DNA of 64,000 bases from an uncultured Mycoplasmatota bacterium (lineage in GTDB: Bacteria > Bacillota_I > Bacilli_A > RF39 > UBA660): NCBI GenBank assembly GCA_937944975.1, contig CALEBF010000004.1, positions 18,935 to 82,934 on the forward strand. The letters are read 5' to 3'. The position numbers and the translations under genes were made by a program. The notes under the pieces were generated by a model, which saw nothing but the letters and a program-made list of their open reading frames with translations, did not search any database and had not been told where the DNA came from. The first letter of the stretch is position 1; each line of letters starts with the position of its first letter. Of this stretch, positions 8,015 through 17,072 are shown one piece after another.

Positions 8015-8782
8015 ATGGCAAACGTTTTAAAAATTGATCAAATTGAAAAATATTATGGAAATAAAAGTAATCTGACAAAAGCGATCGATGGAATTTCGTT
8101 CGAAGTTGGAAAAGGTGAGTTCGTCGCTATCATGGGGGCGAGTGGAAGCGGAAAAACAACATTATTAAACTGTATTTCTACGATCGATAGAGTGACGAGT
8201 GGACATATCTATGTGGATGGAGAAGATGTTATAAAATTGAAGGGAAATCAACTAAACCGTTTTCGTAGGGAAGAGCTCGGATTTATCTTTCAAGATTTTA
8301 ACTTGCTTGATACATTAACTGCTTATGAGAATATTGCTCTAGCACTTTCGATTCAAAATGTAAAACCAAACGAGATTGAAATGCGAATCGAAGAAATATC
8401 TCGGAGACTCAATATTAAAGATGTACTAAAGAAGTATCCCTATCAGATGTCAGGAGGACAAAAACAGCGTGTCGCATCGGCGCGAGCAATTATTACAAAT
8501 CCAAAGTTGGTTTTGGCGGACGAACCTACTGGTGCGTTAGATTCAAAGTCTGCGAAAATGTTACTCGAGAGTTTTGAATATTTAAACGAATCATTAAAGG
8601 CAACGATATTGATGGTAACTCACGATGCTTTTACAGCTAGTTACGCAAGTCGTGTGATCTTTATCAAAGATGGAAAGCTATTTCATGAACTTAGAAAAGG
8701 GGATCAATCTCGAAAAGAATTTTTCGATCAAATTATCGATGTCGTGACAATGCTCGGAGGAGATATGAGCGATGTTATTTAA
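8015..8782 (+). CDS. ABC transporter ATPase, BceA type
   Basis: The 255-residue ATPase has Walker [10 protein letters not shown] (residues 41-49), Q loop FQDFNLLD, signature MSGGQKQR, Walker [10 protein letters not shown] and the switch His in MVTHDAFTA. It matches the MacB/BceA group that powers export or target protection against peptide antibiotics. GAAAGGAG precedes the ATG. Its end overlaps the permease start by 11 bases, so the subunits are made together. It pairs with the large permease encoded next and with the kinase and regulator before it. Confidence 0.93.
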   Translation: MANVLKIDQIEKYYGNKSNLTKAIDGISFEVGKGEFVAIMGASGSGKTTLLNCISTIDRVTSGHIYVDGEDVIKLKGNQLNRFRREELGFIFQDFNLLDTLTAYENIALALSIQNVKPNEIEMRIEEISRRLNIKDVLKKYPYQMSGGQKQRVASARAIITNPKLVLADEPTGALDSKSAKMLLESFEYLNESLKATILMVTHDAFTASYASRVIFIKDGKLFHELRKGDQSRKEFFDQIIDVVTMLGGDMSDVI

Positions 8783-10817
8783 ACTTTCATTAAAGAATAT
8801 TACTAAAAGCGTGAAAGATTATGCGATCTATTTCTTTACGCTGATTTTAGGCGTAGCTATTTTCTATTTATTTAACTCTCTCGATAGTCAGACGGCGATG
8901 TTGAATGTTTCTAATTCGACGCACCAACTGATTACATTAATGAATCAAATGTTGTCTGGGGTTAGTGTATTTGTTTCCTTTGCTCTTGGATTTTTAATTA
9001 TCTATGCAAGTCGCTTTTTGATGAAACGACGTAATAAAGAATTTGGAATATATATGACCCTCGGAATGGGAAAGGGAAAGATATCGAGAATCTTACTGTT
9101 CGAAACATTGATGATTGGTATCGTCTCTCTATTTGTTGGACTTGGAATTGGTATTGTCTTATCGCAGGGAATGTCAATTTTTGTAGCTAGTATGTTTGAA
9201 GCAGATATGTCTAAATTTACATTTGTCTTCTCCGCAGGGGCACTTGGGAAGACCATCGTCTATTTCGGCATTATGTATATTATTGTCATGCTTTTAAATA
9301 CAGTACAAATTGGTCGATGCAAATTGATCGATCTTTTACAGGCAAACAAGAAAACAGAGAAAGTAAAAATTAAAAATCCATACCTTTGTACGATTGTGTT
9401 TATTGTCGCATGTTGTATGCTAGGATATGCTTATTACTGTGTGACGGCAGGAGTTAATAATTTAATCGATACGAGCGATGTATTATTTCCAATTGCCTTA
9501 GGAATTATTTCTACATTTTTAATTTTCTGGTCTCTTTCTGGATTAGTGCTTCGCATAATTATGTCTTGGAAAAAAGTATATTATAAAGGACTGAATAGTT
9601 TCATATTACGCCAGATCAATAGTAAGATTAATACAACTGTTTGTTCTATGTCTGTTATTTGTCTGATGTTGTTTTTAACGATCTGCATTCTATCCAGTGC
9701 GTTATCTATGAAAAATGCGATGTCTGCAAATCTCACAGAATTGGCGCCGATCGATGTAGAATTTAGTAAACGTCTCGATGAAGTTACGACGGACTTTCCT
9801 GTGGAAAAAGCAAATGGATACCAAGCATCGATTGAGGAAAACTTAGCTTCTTTAGGGTTTTCCACAGGAAAACGATTGAAAGATACAGTTCAATTTTATA
9901 CTTATACACAGGAAAACTTAACATTTGGCTCTACTTTAGGGGATTATAAAGAAGAAGTGTTGAAAGAATATCCTAGTTTGATGGTAGATGTGTTAGAGCA
10001 AGTGGTAAGAATCAGTGATTATAATAAATTAGCAAAATTATACGGGACTGATACTTACGAGCTTGCAGATGATGAATATATGATCATCGCCGATTTTGAT
10101 AGTATGGTAGCGATTCGAAATAAAGCATTCGAATATACCGATACGATTCAAATTGGTGGAAAAGAATATCATGCGAAATATCACGAGTGCAAGCCAGGTT
10201 TTATCGGAATGAGTGCGAATCATATCAATACGGGAATTATCTTAGTCCCTGATCAAGCAGTAGAAACTCTATCCAAAGTAACAGAACAATTGTCTGCAAA
10301 TTATAACGCGGATACCGACGAGGGAAAACAGGCAATTGAAGATGAGATCATAGCATTTGAAGATAATCCAATTGTTTATAATACGAATTTAGATGCAGTT
10401 ACGAAGATCAGCATCTACGAAGCGAGTGTTGGACTAGGAGCAATTGTGACATTTATTGGACTTTACTTAGGAATTATCTTTTTGATTTCATCTGCTGCAA
10501 TACTAGCATTAAAGGAACTATCGGAATCTTCAGATAATCAAGAACGTTATGGAATGCTTAGAAAACTAGGAGTCGATGAAAAAATGATCAATCGTGCACT
10601 CTTCATTCAAATTGCTATTTTCTTCTTATTCCCACTGATATTAGCAATTATTCATTCTTGTTTTGGCCTCCAAACAGCAAGCTATATTTTAGAGACATTC
10701 GGTCATGAAAAATTACTTTTATCGATTGTGATGACAGCTATTTTCTTGATCATTATATATGGTGGATATTTTGTGATTACCTATTTATGTTCGAAACGAA
10801 TTATCAAAGAAAGATAA
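8772..10817 (+). CDS. ABC transporter permease, BceB type
   Basis: This 681-residue permease has ten predicted membrane helices: four near the N-terminus, then pairs near 210-260 and 285-310, and three at the C-terminus. A large extracellular domain of about 220 residues (roughly 320-540) lies between helices 7 and 8. Such a domain is diagnostic of BceB-type transporters and binds the peptide or its lipid target. FtsX-like core motifs (MKRRNKEFGIYMTLGMGKGKI and the repeat near RYGMLRKLGV) are visible. Members confer resistance to bacitracin, nisin-like peptides or mersacidin and form a sensory complex with the kinase. The exact substrate is unknown. Confidence 0.92.
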   Translation: MLFKLSLKNITKSVKDYAIYFFTLILGVAIFYLFNSLDSQTAMLNVSNSTHQLITLMNQMLSGVSVFVSFALGFLIIYASRFLMKRRNKEFGIYMTLGMGKGKISRILLFETLMIGIVSLFVGLGIGIVLSQGMSIFVASMFEADMSKFTFVFSAGALGKTIVYFGIMYIIVMLLNTVQIGRCKLIDLLQANKKTEKVKIKNPYLCTIVFIVACCMLGYAYYCVTAGVNNLIDTSDVLFPIALGIISTFLIFWSLSGLVLRIIMSWKKVYYKGLNSFILRQINSKINTTVCSMSVICLMLFLTICILSSALSMKNAMSANLTELAPIDVEFSKRLDEVTTDFPVEKANGYQASIEENLASLGFSTGKRLKDTVQFYTYTQENLTFGSTLGDYKEEVLKEYPSLMVDVLEQVVRISDYNKLAKLYGTDTYELADDEYMIIADFDSMVAIRNKAFEYTDTIQIGGKEYHAKYHECKPGFIGMSANHINTGIILVPDQAVETLSKVTEQLSANYNADTDEGKQAIEDEIIAFEDNPIVYNTNLDAVTKISIYEASVGLGAIVTFIGLYLGIIFLISSAAILALKELSESSDNQERYGMLRKLGVDEKMINRALFIQIAIFFLFPLILAIIHSCFGLQTASYILETFGHEKLLLSIVMTAIFLIIIYGGYFVITYLCSKRIIKER

Positions 10818-10839
10818 AGATGTGCATACACATCTTTTT
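10816..10839 (+). terminator. Rho-independent terminator of the Bce module
   Basis: AAAGATGTG and CACATCTTT pair around CATA, followed by T residues, right after the permease stop. Confidence 0.8.
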
Positions 10840-10843
10840 CTCG

Positions 10844-10872
10844 TTGCTTGGTTTTTCATTTTGTGGTATATT
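10844..10872 (+). promoter_or_regulatory. Sigma-A-type promoter
   Basis: TTGCTT, a 17-base spacer and TATATT lie 24 bases before the ATG at 10897. Confidence 0.55.
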
Positions 10873-10896
10873 ATGTATAACATGTGAGGGAAAAAT

Positions 10897-11379
10897 ATGC
10901 TAAAAAAGACAATCAAAGGGGTTGTGTTAGCACTGATACTATTTGTTATTACATTAGGGTTGTATACAAATCACATGAAATCACAAGATCCTGATTGGAA
11001 TCTTCAAGTAGGAGACTATAAGTTGATGGAGGTCACCTACGATGGTTTTGGGGATAAAGTGAGAATTGGAGATATGATGCTTGTGCATGAGAAAGATACT
11101 TACGATATTAGCGATATTATCATGTATCAAAATGGAACTCATCAGGACGTCGCTCGTATTGTCGATACGACAAGATATGGCGTCGTTCCAAGGAAAGAGA
11201 CGAGTTTTATCAACGAGACTTTTGTACCACATGGCGATATTATAGGATCATTAGATCTATGTATTCGTGGTGGTATGAAATGGTGGAGTATATTGACTCA
11301 TCCATTAACAGTGGGTCTTTTATCAACTGCTGTATTTGCATATTTCTTGCATAAGACATCGATAAGATATACGATATAA
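10897..11379 (+). CDS. Signal-peptidase-like protein without catalytic residues (1)
   Basis: The 160-residue protein has an N-terminal membrane helix (about 8-26), a short beta-rich domain and a C-terminal hydrophobic segment (about 130-150). The layout follows SipW/Sec11-type signal peptidases (S26B): GD then TYDISDIIMYQNG, then RIV, then DIIG near the end. The catalytic Ser region, SGSMxP in active enzymes, reads DGFGDKVRIGD, and the HRIV motif reads ARIV, so both Ser and His are missing. It is probably not a protease. A paralogue follows after 11 bases. The family match is my reading of motif spacing; a profile search would test it. Confidence 0.55.
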   Translation: MLKKTIKGVVLALILFVITLGLYTNHMKSQDPDWNLQVGDYKLMEVTYDGFGDKVRIGDMMLVHEKDTYDISDIIMYQNGTHQDVARIVDTTRYGVVPRKETSFINETFVPHGDIIGSLDLCIRGGMKWWSILTHPLTVGLLSTAVFAYFLHKTSIRYTI

Positions 11380-11390
11380 AGGGGGAAGAC

Positions 11391-11855
11391 ATGAAAGCGA
11401 TTAAAATAATAATAGGGGTATTTGTTGGTATTATCATCTTTTTAGGATTGTTCTTTAACTTTAAGAAGCTGAACGATGCAGAAGAAATACCTAAATTATC
11501 TGGTTTTACTATGATGGAAATCGGAGTTGATGGTATGAGTACCAAGGCAAAAATGGGAGATTTTGTCGTTTTACAGGAAGTTGAAACTTACGAAGTTGAC
11601 GATGTTGTCGTCTATAAGAATGGTCTTTTTATAGATACTGGAAAGGTAACAGCTGTAACCGATCAAAATGTAACAGTCATCAAAGATAATGGAATGGGAG
11701 CAACGACAATTAATTCTAATATTATCGTTGGGAAAGTCGTTTTAAACATTTCTGGGTTTGGTAAGGTTTGGAATTTCCTCATCAATCCGATCGTCACGGG
11801 ATTACTCATTGTAGCAGCCTTAGGATATACCGTTCAAAAGCTTGTGTCACAATAG
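11391..11855 (+). CDS. Signal-peptidase-like protein without catalytic residues (2)
   Basis: This 154-residue paralogue of the preceding gene keeps the same plan: N-terminal helix (about 4-22), DGMSTKAKMGD where active S26 enzymes have SGSMxP, TYEVDDVVVYKNG, a GKVT stretch where HRIV would be, IIVGKVVLNISGFGK, and a C-terminal helix. A Ser is present but shifted and without the usual Gly-Ser-Met order, and the His is absent. GGGGGAAG precedes the ATG. The two genes form a bicistron under one promoter and end at one terminator. They could form a heterodimer or scaffold at the membrane, which is inference. No secreted substrate gene is adjacent. Confidence 0.55.
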   Translation: MKAIKIIIGVFVGIIIFLGLFFNFKKLNDAEEIPKLSGFTMMEIGVDGMSTKAKMGDFVVLQEVETYEVDDVVVYKNGLFIDTGKVTAVTDQNVTVIKDNGMGATTINSNIIVGKVVLNISGFGKVWNFLINPIVTGLLIVAALGYTVQKLVSQ

Positions 11856-11886
11856 AAAGTCAAATTTTAATTTTTGACTTTTTTTG
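11856..11886 (+). terminator. Rho-independent terminator
   Basis: AAAGTCAAA and TTTGACTTT pair around an A/T loop and run into a T tract after the second signal-peptidase-like gene. Confidence 0.75.
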
Positions 11887-11940
11887 ATATAATAAATGTA
11901 TAATAAAACGATATATAACTCAGGAAAGGAAGTTTAAATC

Positions 11941-12678
11941 ATGAAAATTGGAGTATGTGATTCAGGATTGGGAGGATTGACTGTTTTAAGACAGATTGTA
12001 AAACGATATCCTAATCATGATTATTTATATTATGGAGATACCAAACATCTTCCGTATGGTGAGAAAACAAAGTCTCAACTGATGGAATATGCATCAGGAA
12101 TGATTGATTATTTTAAGAAACAAGCTGTTGATCTTATCGTTATTGCCTGCGGAACAATTAGTACAAACATATATGAAGAATTAAAACAAAAGTATTCTAT
12201 TCTGATGATTGACATTATCTCCCCAACTATTGCTTATCTAAAAGAAAAGGATTTCTCTTCCATCGGAGTACTCGCAACGCCGATGACGATACATAGTCAC
12301 GTCTTTGATGATGCTTTATGTCATAATACGGCGACGGTAGCTTGTCCAAAGTTTGTCCCACTGATTGAAAATGGTAAAATTGATTTACCAGAATGTAAGG
12401 ATGCAATTAGTCTATATCTAAGACCGATGATAGAAAGTAAAGTGGAACATATCGTACTAGGCTGTACACATTATCCAATTTTAGTTGATTCTATGGAGAG
12501 CGAGTATCCTTGTGATTATATCGATATGGGAGATATTTTAGCGTCTTATCTCAAATTAGAAAAAAATACGTCTGAAACGGGATCTGTCGAATTATATTTT
12601 TCTCAAGTGACGCCAATATTAGAAAAGATGATTGACTTGGTATTTCCTTTTCCATATCACATGAATAAGGAGGATTAA
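11941..12678 (+). CDS. murI: Glutamate racemase MurI
   Basis: This 245-residue enzyme interconverts L- and D-glutamate for peptidoglycan. CDSGLGGLTV near the N-terminus supplies the substrate Asp-Ser. The first catalytic Cys is C70 in IACGTIS and the second is C175 in GCTHYP. The first motif reads ACGT rather than the common ACNT. Both Cys are present, so activity is expected, with a variant binding pocket. AGGAAAGGA precedes the ATG. It is followed after one base by exoA, forming a murI-exoA-mutM cluster. Confidence 0.93.
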   Translation: MKIGVCDSGLGGLTVLRQIVKRYPNHDYLYYGDTKHLPYGEKTKSQLMEYASGMIDYFKKQAVDLIVIACGTISTNIYEELKQKYSILMIDIISPTIAYLKEKDFSSIGVLATPMTIHSHVFDDALCHNTATVACPKFVPLIENGKIDLPECKDAISLYLRPMIESKVEHIVLGCTHYPILVDSMESEYPCDYIDMGDILASYLKLEKNTSETGSVELYFSQVTPILEKMIDLVFPFPYHMNKED

Positions 12679-12679
12679 A

Positions 12680-13462
12680 ATGAAGTTAGTTTCTTGGAAT
12701 GTAGCAGGGATTCGCGCATGTTTAAAAAAGGGATTGAAAGAATTTTTCGAGGAGATCGATGCCGATATTTTTTGCATACAGGAGTCAAAGGCGACAGAAG
12801 AGCAATTTGACTTTTTTCCAGAAGGGTATGAAAGATATTTATATCCTGCTGTTAGAAAAGGATACTCCGGGACAGTAATTTATGCAAAGAGAAAACCAGT
12901 GTCTGTTTTTTATGGTGGATTAGATCCAGAATATGATGATGAAGGTAGAATGATTACGCTAGAATACGAGGATTTTTACTTGGTAAATATCTATGTTCCA
13001 AATGTGAAACGAGGCTTAGAACGAATGGAATCACGCATGCGTTTCGAAGATTTGTTTCGTTCGTATCTGAAGCGTTTAGATCAGGAAAAACCAGTAGTGA
13101 TATGTGGAGACTTTAATGTAGCTCACGAAGAGATCGATATCCGCAACGCAAAACAAAATATTGGGAATGCAGGATTTACTTACGAAGAAAGAGGTAAGTT
13201 TGACGAGCTTTTACAAGCCGGATTTATCGATACATTTCGCTTTCTTTATCCAGATAAGAAGGATGCATATTCTTGGTGGAGTTATCGAAAAGGAGTTCGC
13301 GAGAAAAATATAGGTTGGAGAATTGATTACTTTTTAGTGTCAGATAGATTGAGAACAAACATAAAAGATGCACTCATTTATTCCGATGTACTCGGTAGTG
13401 ATCATTGTCCAATCGGATTAGAAATTGAGGTGACGAAGGATGCCGGAACTACCCGAAGTTGA
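12680..13462 (+). CDS. exoA: Exodeoxyribonuclease III / AP endonuclease
   Basis: This 260-residue endonuclease/exonuclease/phosphatase-fold protein has the family motifs in order: SWNVAGIRA (residues 4-12), IQESKA with the metal-binding Glu, VNIYVPN, CGDFNVAH, RIDYFLVSD and the catalytic SDHCPI at the end. It cleaves DNA 5' of abasic sites and removes 3' blocking groups. AAGGAGG precedes the ATG inside the end of murI. Its 3' end overlaps mutM by 23 bases. The glycosylase and AP endonuclease would therefore be made together, matching successive steps of base-excision repair. Confidence 0.95.
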   Translation: MKLVSWNVAGIRACLKKGLKEFFEEIDADIFCIQESKATEEQFDFFPEGYERYLYPAVRKGYSGTVIYAKRKPVSVFYGGLDPEYDDEGRMITLEYEDFYLVNIYVPNVKRGLERMESRMRFEDLFRSYLKRLDQEKPVVICGDFNVAHEEIDIRNAKQNIGNAGFTYEERGKFDELLQAGFIDTFRFLYPDKKDAYSWWSYRKGVREKNIGWRIDYFLVSDRLRTNIKDALIYSDVLGSDHCPIGLEIEVTKDAGTTRS

Positions 13463-14267
13463 AACTGTTAAAAATATATTAAAAACAAAAGTATTGGGAA
13501 AAGAGATAACGGATGTTGTCGTTTTATATCCAAATATCATAGCGCATCCATCGGTAATAGAATTTCAAAAGAAAATTAAATCACAGACGATCTGTGATAT
13601 ACAAAGGAGAGGGAAATGGCTTTTATTTATTTTGGATGATGACGTTTTACTAAGTCACTTGCGAATGGAAGGAAAATATAATTTAAAAAATAAATATGAA
13701 CCACGTACAAAACATGAGCACGTATCATTTCTCTTTTCTGATGGTACGGAATTAAGATATCACGATACGAGAAAGTTTGGTAGAATGTACTTGTGTCCAA
13801 AGAGCGAAGTAATGCATGTGGAACCGCTTTTATCACTGGGATTAGAACCATGGGATGAGAACTTGACGGAATCGTATTTGAAGGAAAAATTAAGTAAGAA
13901 GACAATTCCGATCAAAACAGCTTTGTTGGATCAGACGATCATTAGTGGAATAGGGAATATTTACGATGATGAAATTTTATTTCTATCTCATATTCATCCT
14001 AAAACAAAAAGCAACGCTCTATCGAAAAAGCAGTTGCACACTATCATTGAAATGACGAGATTTGTACTTCAGAAAGCAATAGAACAGGGAGGAACGACAA
14101 TTCGAAGTTTCGAGGCGAGCGAAGGTGTTCACGGTAGATTTCAACATGAATTATCGATTCACGGACAGAGCGAGTGCCCCGTTTGTCACCATCCTGTCGT
14201 AAAAGAATTTATCGGTGGACGTGGTACGTATTATTGCAAGTATTGTCAAAAGAAAACTTATAAGTAG
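13440..14267 (+). CDS. mutM: Formamidopyrimidine-DNA glycosylase
   Basis: The 275-residue enzyme removes 8-oxoguanine and formamidopyrimidines. After Met removal it begins PELPEVETV, exposing the catalytic Pro and Glu. It has the conserved Lys in RRGKWLLF, the helix-two-turn-helix motif ISGIGNIYDDEILF, and a C-terminal zinc finger (CPVCHHPV...YYCKYCQ). It overlaps exoA by 23 bases. Its 3' end also overlaps the convergent CBS gene by about ten bases. Confidence 0.97.
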   Translation: MPELPEVETVKNILKTKVLGKEITDVVVLYPNIIAHPSVIEFQKKIKSQTICDIQRRGKWLLFILDDDVLLSHLRMEGKYNLKNKYEPRTKHEHVSFLFSDGTELRYHDTRKFGRMYLCPKSEVMHVEPLLSLGLEPWDENLTESYLKEKLSKKTIPIKTALLDQTIISGIGNIYDDEILFLSHIHPKTKSNALSKKQLHTIIEMTRFVLQKAIEQGGTTIRSFEASEGVHGRFQHELSIHGQSECPVCHHPVVKEFIGGRGTYYCKYCQKKTYK

Positions 14268-14713
14268 AAGGCATCAATTTGGGCGTCTTCTACTGTTTTA
14301 TTTTTCTTAATTTTTTTCATTTGTTTTAAAGTTTCCATCAGTTTATCGCCATCGTTAGATGCAAAAAGTATGTCGGAAAGTGAGACGATTCCAACGATTT
14401 TTTCTTGTCTTGTTACTAGGAGTCTTTTCATTTGATGATTCGACATTAACGACAATGCATCTTCTAAAGAATCGTCTTCCTTTATTGTGATAAGTGGAGT
14501 GGATAAATACGAGTGGATTTTTCCTGATGTGTCTTGATTTGCAATCATACGTACGACGATATCTCGATCCGTACATACGCCGATACATTGATTCTTTTTG
14601 ATAATGGGTAGAAATCCAATATCGTATTGTTTCATTTTTTGCGCGATTTTTTGAATGTTGTCGGTATCGGTTGCATAAATCATATGTGTTGTCATAATAT
14701 TTTTGATTTTCAT
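14258..14713 (-). CDS. Tandem CBS-domain protein
   Basis: From the ATG at 14713, with AGAGGAG seven bases upstream, the product is 151 residues. It consists of two CBS domains: MKIKNIMTTHMIYATDTDNI...CIGVCTDRDIV and SYLSTPLITIKEDDSLEDAL...KIVGIVSLSDILF. Such stand-alone pairs bind adenosine nucleotides (AMP, ATP, SAM or c-di-AMP) and act as energy or stress sensors. B. subtilis relatives include YhcV and YlbB-type proteins. The ligand cannot be predicted. It is divergent from yunB with a gap of about 50 bases and convergent with mutM. Confidence 0.9.
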   Translation of the reverse strand: MKIKNIMTTHMIYATDTDNIQKIAQKMKQYDIGFLPIIKKNQCIGVCTDRDIVVRMIANQDTSGKIHSYLSTPLITIKEDDSLEDALSLMSNHQMKRLLVTRQEKIVGIVSLSDILFASNDGDKLMETLKQMKKIKKNKTVEDAQIDAFYL

Positions 14714-14776
14714 AATCTCCTCTTTTCTATTGATAGGATGTGTCAAAAAATAAGGAGTATGCGCATAACATATGGT

Positions 14777-15556
14777 ATGAGAAGGAAAATTCACTTACGA
14801 AAGAAATACGTTTTATACCATAAAAAAGAGTTTCAATGGACGAGGCGAAAGTTCGTATTTTTTTTGATAGGAACATTTATTTTATGTGTGATCCTCATTT
14901 TCACTTGGATTCAACATACAGTGAATCCAATTTTATTGCGTTATGGAGAAAGTGAGATTCAAAAAATTTCCAAAGCAATTATGAATGCTTCTGTGAATCA
15001 GCAAGTAACGGAAAATTTAAATGTCGATGAACTATTTATCATATCTAAAAATAACGATGGAGAGATAAATACGATCGATTTTGATCCAGTTATCGTCAAT
15101 CGAGTATTATCGATGATAACAGCGAATGTTCAAACAAATTTGAAGCTATTAGAAGATGGTAAAATAGATCAGATGGATGTTGGAGATGTCTTATCTAATT
15201 ACGATCAAAAAAAATTGAGAGAAGGGGTTGTTTATCAAATTCCAAGTGGTGTCGTGTTTGGAAATAGTTTGCTTGCTAATCTAGGGCCTAAAATTCCAGT
15301 TCGTCTTAATTTATATGGAGATATTAGTAGTGAAATACAAACGACGATTACAAATTATGGAATTAACAATGCGATGCTAGAAGCAAGTGTAGTAATGACA
15401 TTAGAAGAGCGGGTTATTTTACCGTTCGTGTCGAAACAAATTAAAATAGAGTCTCGCATTCCAATCGCTATGAAGTTGATTCGTGGAAATATTCCAGAGT
15501 ATTACTTTAACGGAATCGATAATAACTCACCATCGATTACGGTTCCAAACAATTGA
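14777..15556 (+). CDS. yunB: Sporulation protein YunB
   Basis: The product is about 259 residues, with a basic N-terminus, a membrane helix at about 28-48 and a long external domain. The region VNPILLRYGESEIQKISKAIMNASVNQQV and the later IPSGVVFGNSLLANLGPKIPVRL match the YunB family, needed for proper spore formation in B. subtilis and made in the mother cell. The start is uncertain: ATG 14777 and ATG 14759 are both in frame, and AAGGAG lies immediately before the latter, too close for ideal use. The next gene is yutD, and yunB and yutD are near one another in B. subtilis too. Confidence 0.85.
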   Translation: MRRKIHLRKKYVLYHKKEFQWTRRKFVFFLIGTFILCVILIFTWIQHTVNPILLRYGESEIQKISKAIMNASVNQQVTENLNVDELFIISKNNDGEINTIDFDPVIVNRVLSMITANVQTNLKLLEDGKIDQMDVGDVLSNYDQKKLREGVVYQIPSGVVFGNSLLANLGPKIPVRLNLYGDISSEIQTTITNYGINNAMLEASVVMTLEERVILPFVSKQIKIESRIPIAMKLIRGNIPEYYFNGIDNNSPSITVPNN

Positions 15557-15605
15557 TTCTTCTTCTAATTTATCATATAATAAATATGTAGATTGGAGTA
15601 ATATA

Positions 15606-15884
15606 ATGAAACACTATCAATTTGGAAAAGAGAAATATATTTTATTAGAAAATTATAAAGATGGATTTGATAAGGAAGCAGTAGAACATTTATATACAGA
15701 TTACTTTGAACCATACGATTATATTTTAGGAGATTGGTCTTACGGAAAGCTTCGTTTAAAAGGGTTTTACCGCGGTTCGAATGTCAAGAAGAAACCGGTG
15801 AATGACTTTTCTAAAAAGGCACAATATATAAAAGAAAATTGTGCTTATGATTGTAAATATTTTGTATTGGAAAAAAAAGGTTAG
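15606..15884 (+). CDS. yutD: YutD-family protein
   Basis: This 92-residue protein begins MKHYQFGKEKYILLENY and contains FEPYDYILGDWSYGKLRLKGFY, the conserved core of the YutD (DUF1027) family. Its biochemical role is not established. TTGGAG eight bases before ATG at 15606 supports this start. It sits just after yunB and ends at a terminator, so it is separate from prfB. The small acidic and basic patches with many aromatic residues are typical of the family. Confidence 0.85.
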   Translation: MKHYQFGKEKYILLENYKDGFDKEAVEHLYTDYFEPYDYILGDWSYGKLRLKGFYRGSNVKKKPVNDFSKKAQYIKENCAYDCKYFVLEKKG

Positions 15885-15902
15885 GAATAGAACCTTTTTT
15901 CT
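15873..15902 (+). terminator. Rho-independent terminator
   Basis: AAAAAAGGTT pairs with AACCTTTTTT around an eight-base loop overlapping the yutD stop. Confidence 0.8.
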
Positions 15903-15967
15903 TATGAAAAAAGATAGAAAAGAAAGGAAAAAGATGTTATAATGTTATATGATTGGAGGATACATTA

Positions 15968-17072
15968 GTGGAACTATATGAACTGAATAATGCTTACACT
16001 GATGGTTCAAATCGAATTTTAGATCTATGGAGGTCTCTTTGAACCAGATCGGTGTGAAAATAGAATTAGAGAATTAGATACGTTGATTGCAACTCCTAAT
16101 TTTTGGGATGATGCAAAGAAAAGTACTGCCGTTGTACACGAGCGAAATCAATGGAAACAGAAATTGGATCGAGTATCCAATTTGAAAAAGAGAATAGAAG
16201 ATAATGTGCAATTACTCGATACATTGAAAGAGCAACCCGACCTAGAAATTCAAGAATTATTGACATCAGAGTTACAAGAAATCGAAGTAGAACTTTCCGA
16301 TTTAGAGCTATTGTTACTTTTAAATGGAGAGTTTGATTCCAATGGGGCTTTATTGGAAATTCATCCGGGGGCTGGTGGAACTGAGGCATGCGATTGGGCG
16401 AATATGTTATATCGTATGTACTTAAGATGGTGTGAGCAACATCACTACCAAGTTGAAGTTTTGGAAGAGCAACCTGGGGAAGAAGCAGGAATGAAAAGCG
16501 TGACATTGATGGTAAAAGGGGAGTATGCTTATGGATATTTAAAATGCGAAAAAGGCGTACATCGTCTAGTTCGGATTTCGCCATTTGATTCAGGTGCACG
16601 TAGACATACGTCATTTGCCTCTGTCGATGTAACACCGTTATTTGATCATCAAGCAATTGAATTAGATATCAAGGATAGCGATTTGAAGATCGATGTATAT
16701 CGTTCGAGTGGTGCAGGAGGGCAACATGTCAATACGACAGATAGCGCTGTACGAATCACGCATTTACCGACTAAGATTGTTGTAACCTGCCAAAACGAAC
16801 GAAGTCAAATTCAAAATAGAGAAAAAGCGATGGAGATTTTGAAAAATAAATTATATCAGTTGGAAGTTGAAAAGAGAGATGAGCATCTACGCAAGTTAAA
16901 AGGTGATATCGTAGATATCAATTTTGGCTCGCAAATTCGAAGTTATGTGATGCATCCATATTCTCTTGTAAAAGATCATAGAACGAATGCGGAAACTTCG
17001 AATGTAGAAAAAGTATTAGATGGAGATATTGATTTATTTATCAACGCAATGTTGAAGAAAGGAAGTTTATAA
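15968..17072 (+). CDS. prfB: Peptide chain release factor 2, +1 programmed frameshift
   Basis: RF2 releases peptides at UGA and UAA. Translation starts at GTG 15968 (GGAGG eight bases upstream) and reads 24 codons to an in-frame TGA at 16040-16042. A GGAGG element just before CTT-TGA is the known autoregulatory frameshift signal; slipping +1 on CTTT continues as GAACCAGATCGG. The joined coding parts are 15968-16039 and 16041-17072. Beyond the shift come PNFWDDA, the HPGAGGTEACDWA region and the catalytic GGQ in SSGAGGQHVNTTDSAVRI. The stop overlaps the next start. Low RF2 raises frameshifting, so the site controls its own level. Confidence 0.97.
16028..16043 (+). promoter_or_regulatory. RF2 +1 frameshift site
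   Basis: TGGAGG, three bases, then CTTTGA: an internal Shine-Dalgarno-like element followed by the CUU-U slip and in-frame UGA, as in E. coli and Bacillus prfB. Confidence 0.95.

Noticed and set aside
14627..14776. Longer N-terminus for yunB
   Set aside because: It would overlap the divergent CBS gene and its promoter, and the extra residues are unlike YunB.
16083..17072. A release factor gene starting after 16041 as a separate frame
   Set aside because: The upstream GTG frame, internal GGAGG and CTTTGA show one prfB read through a +1 shift.
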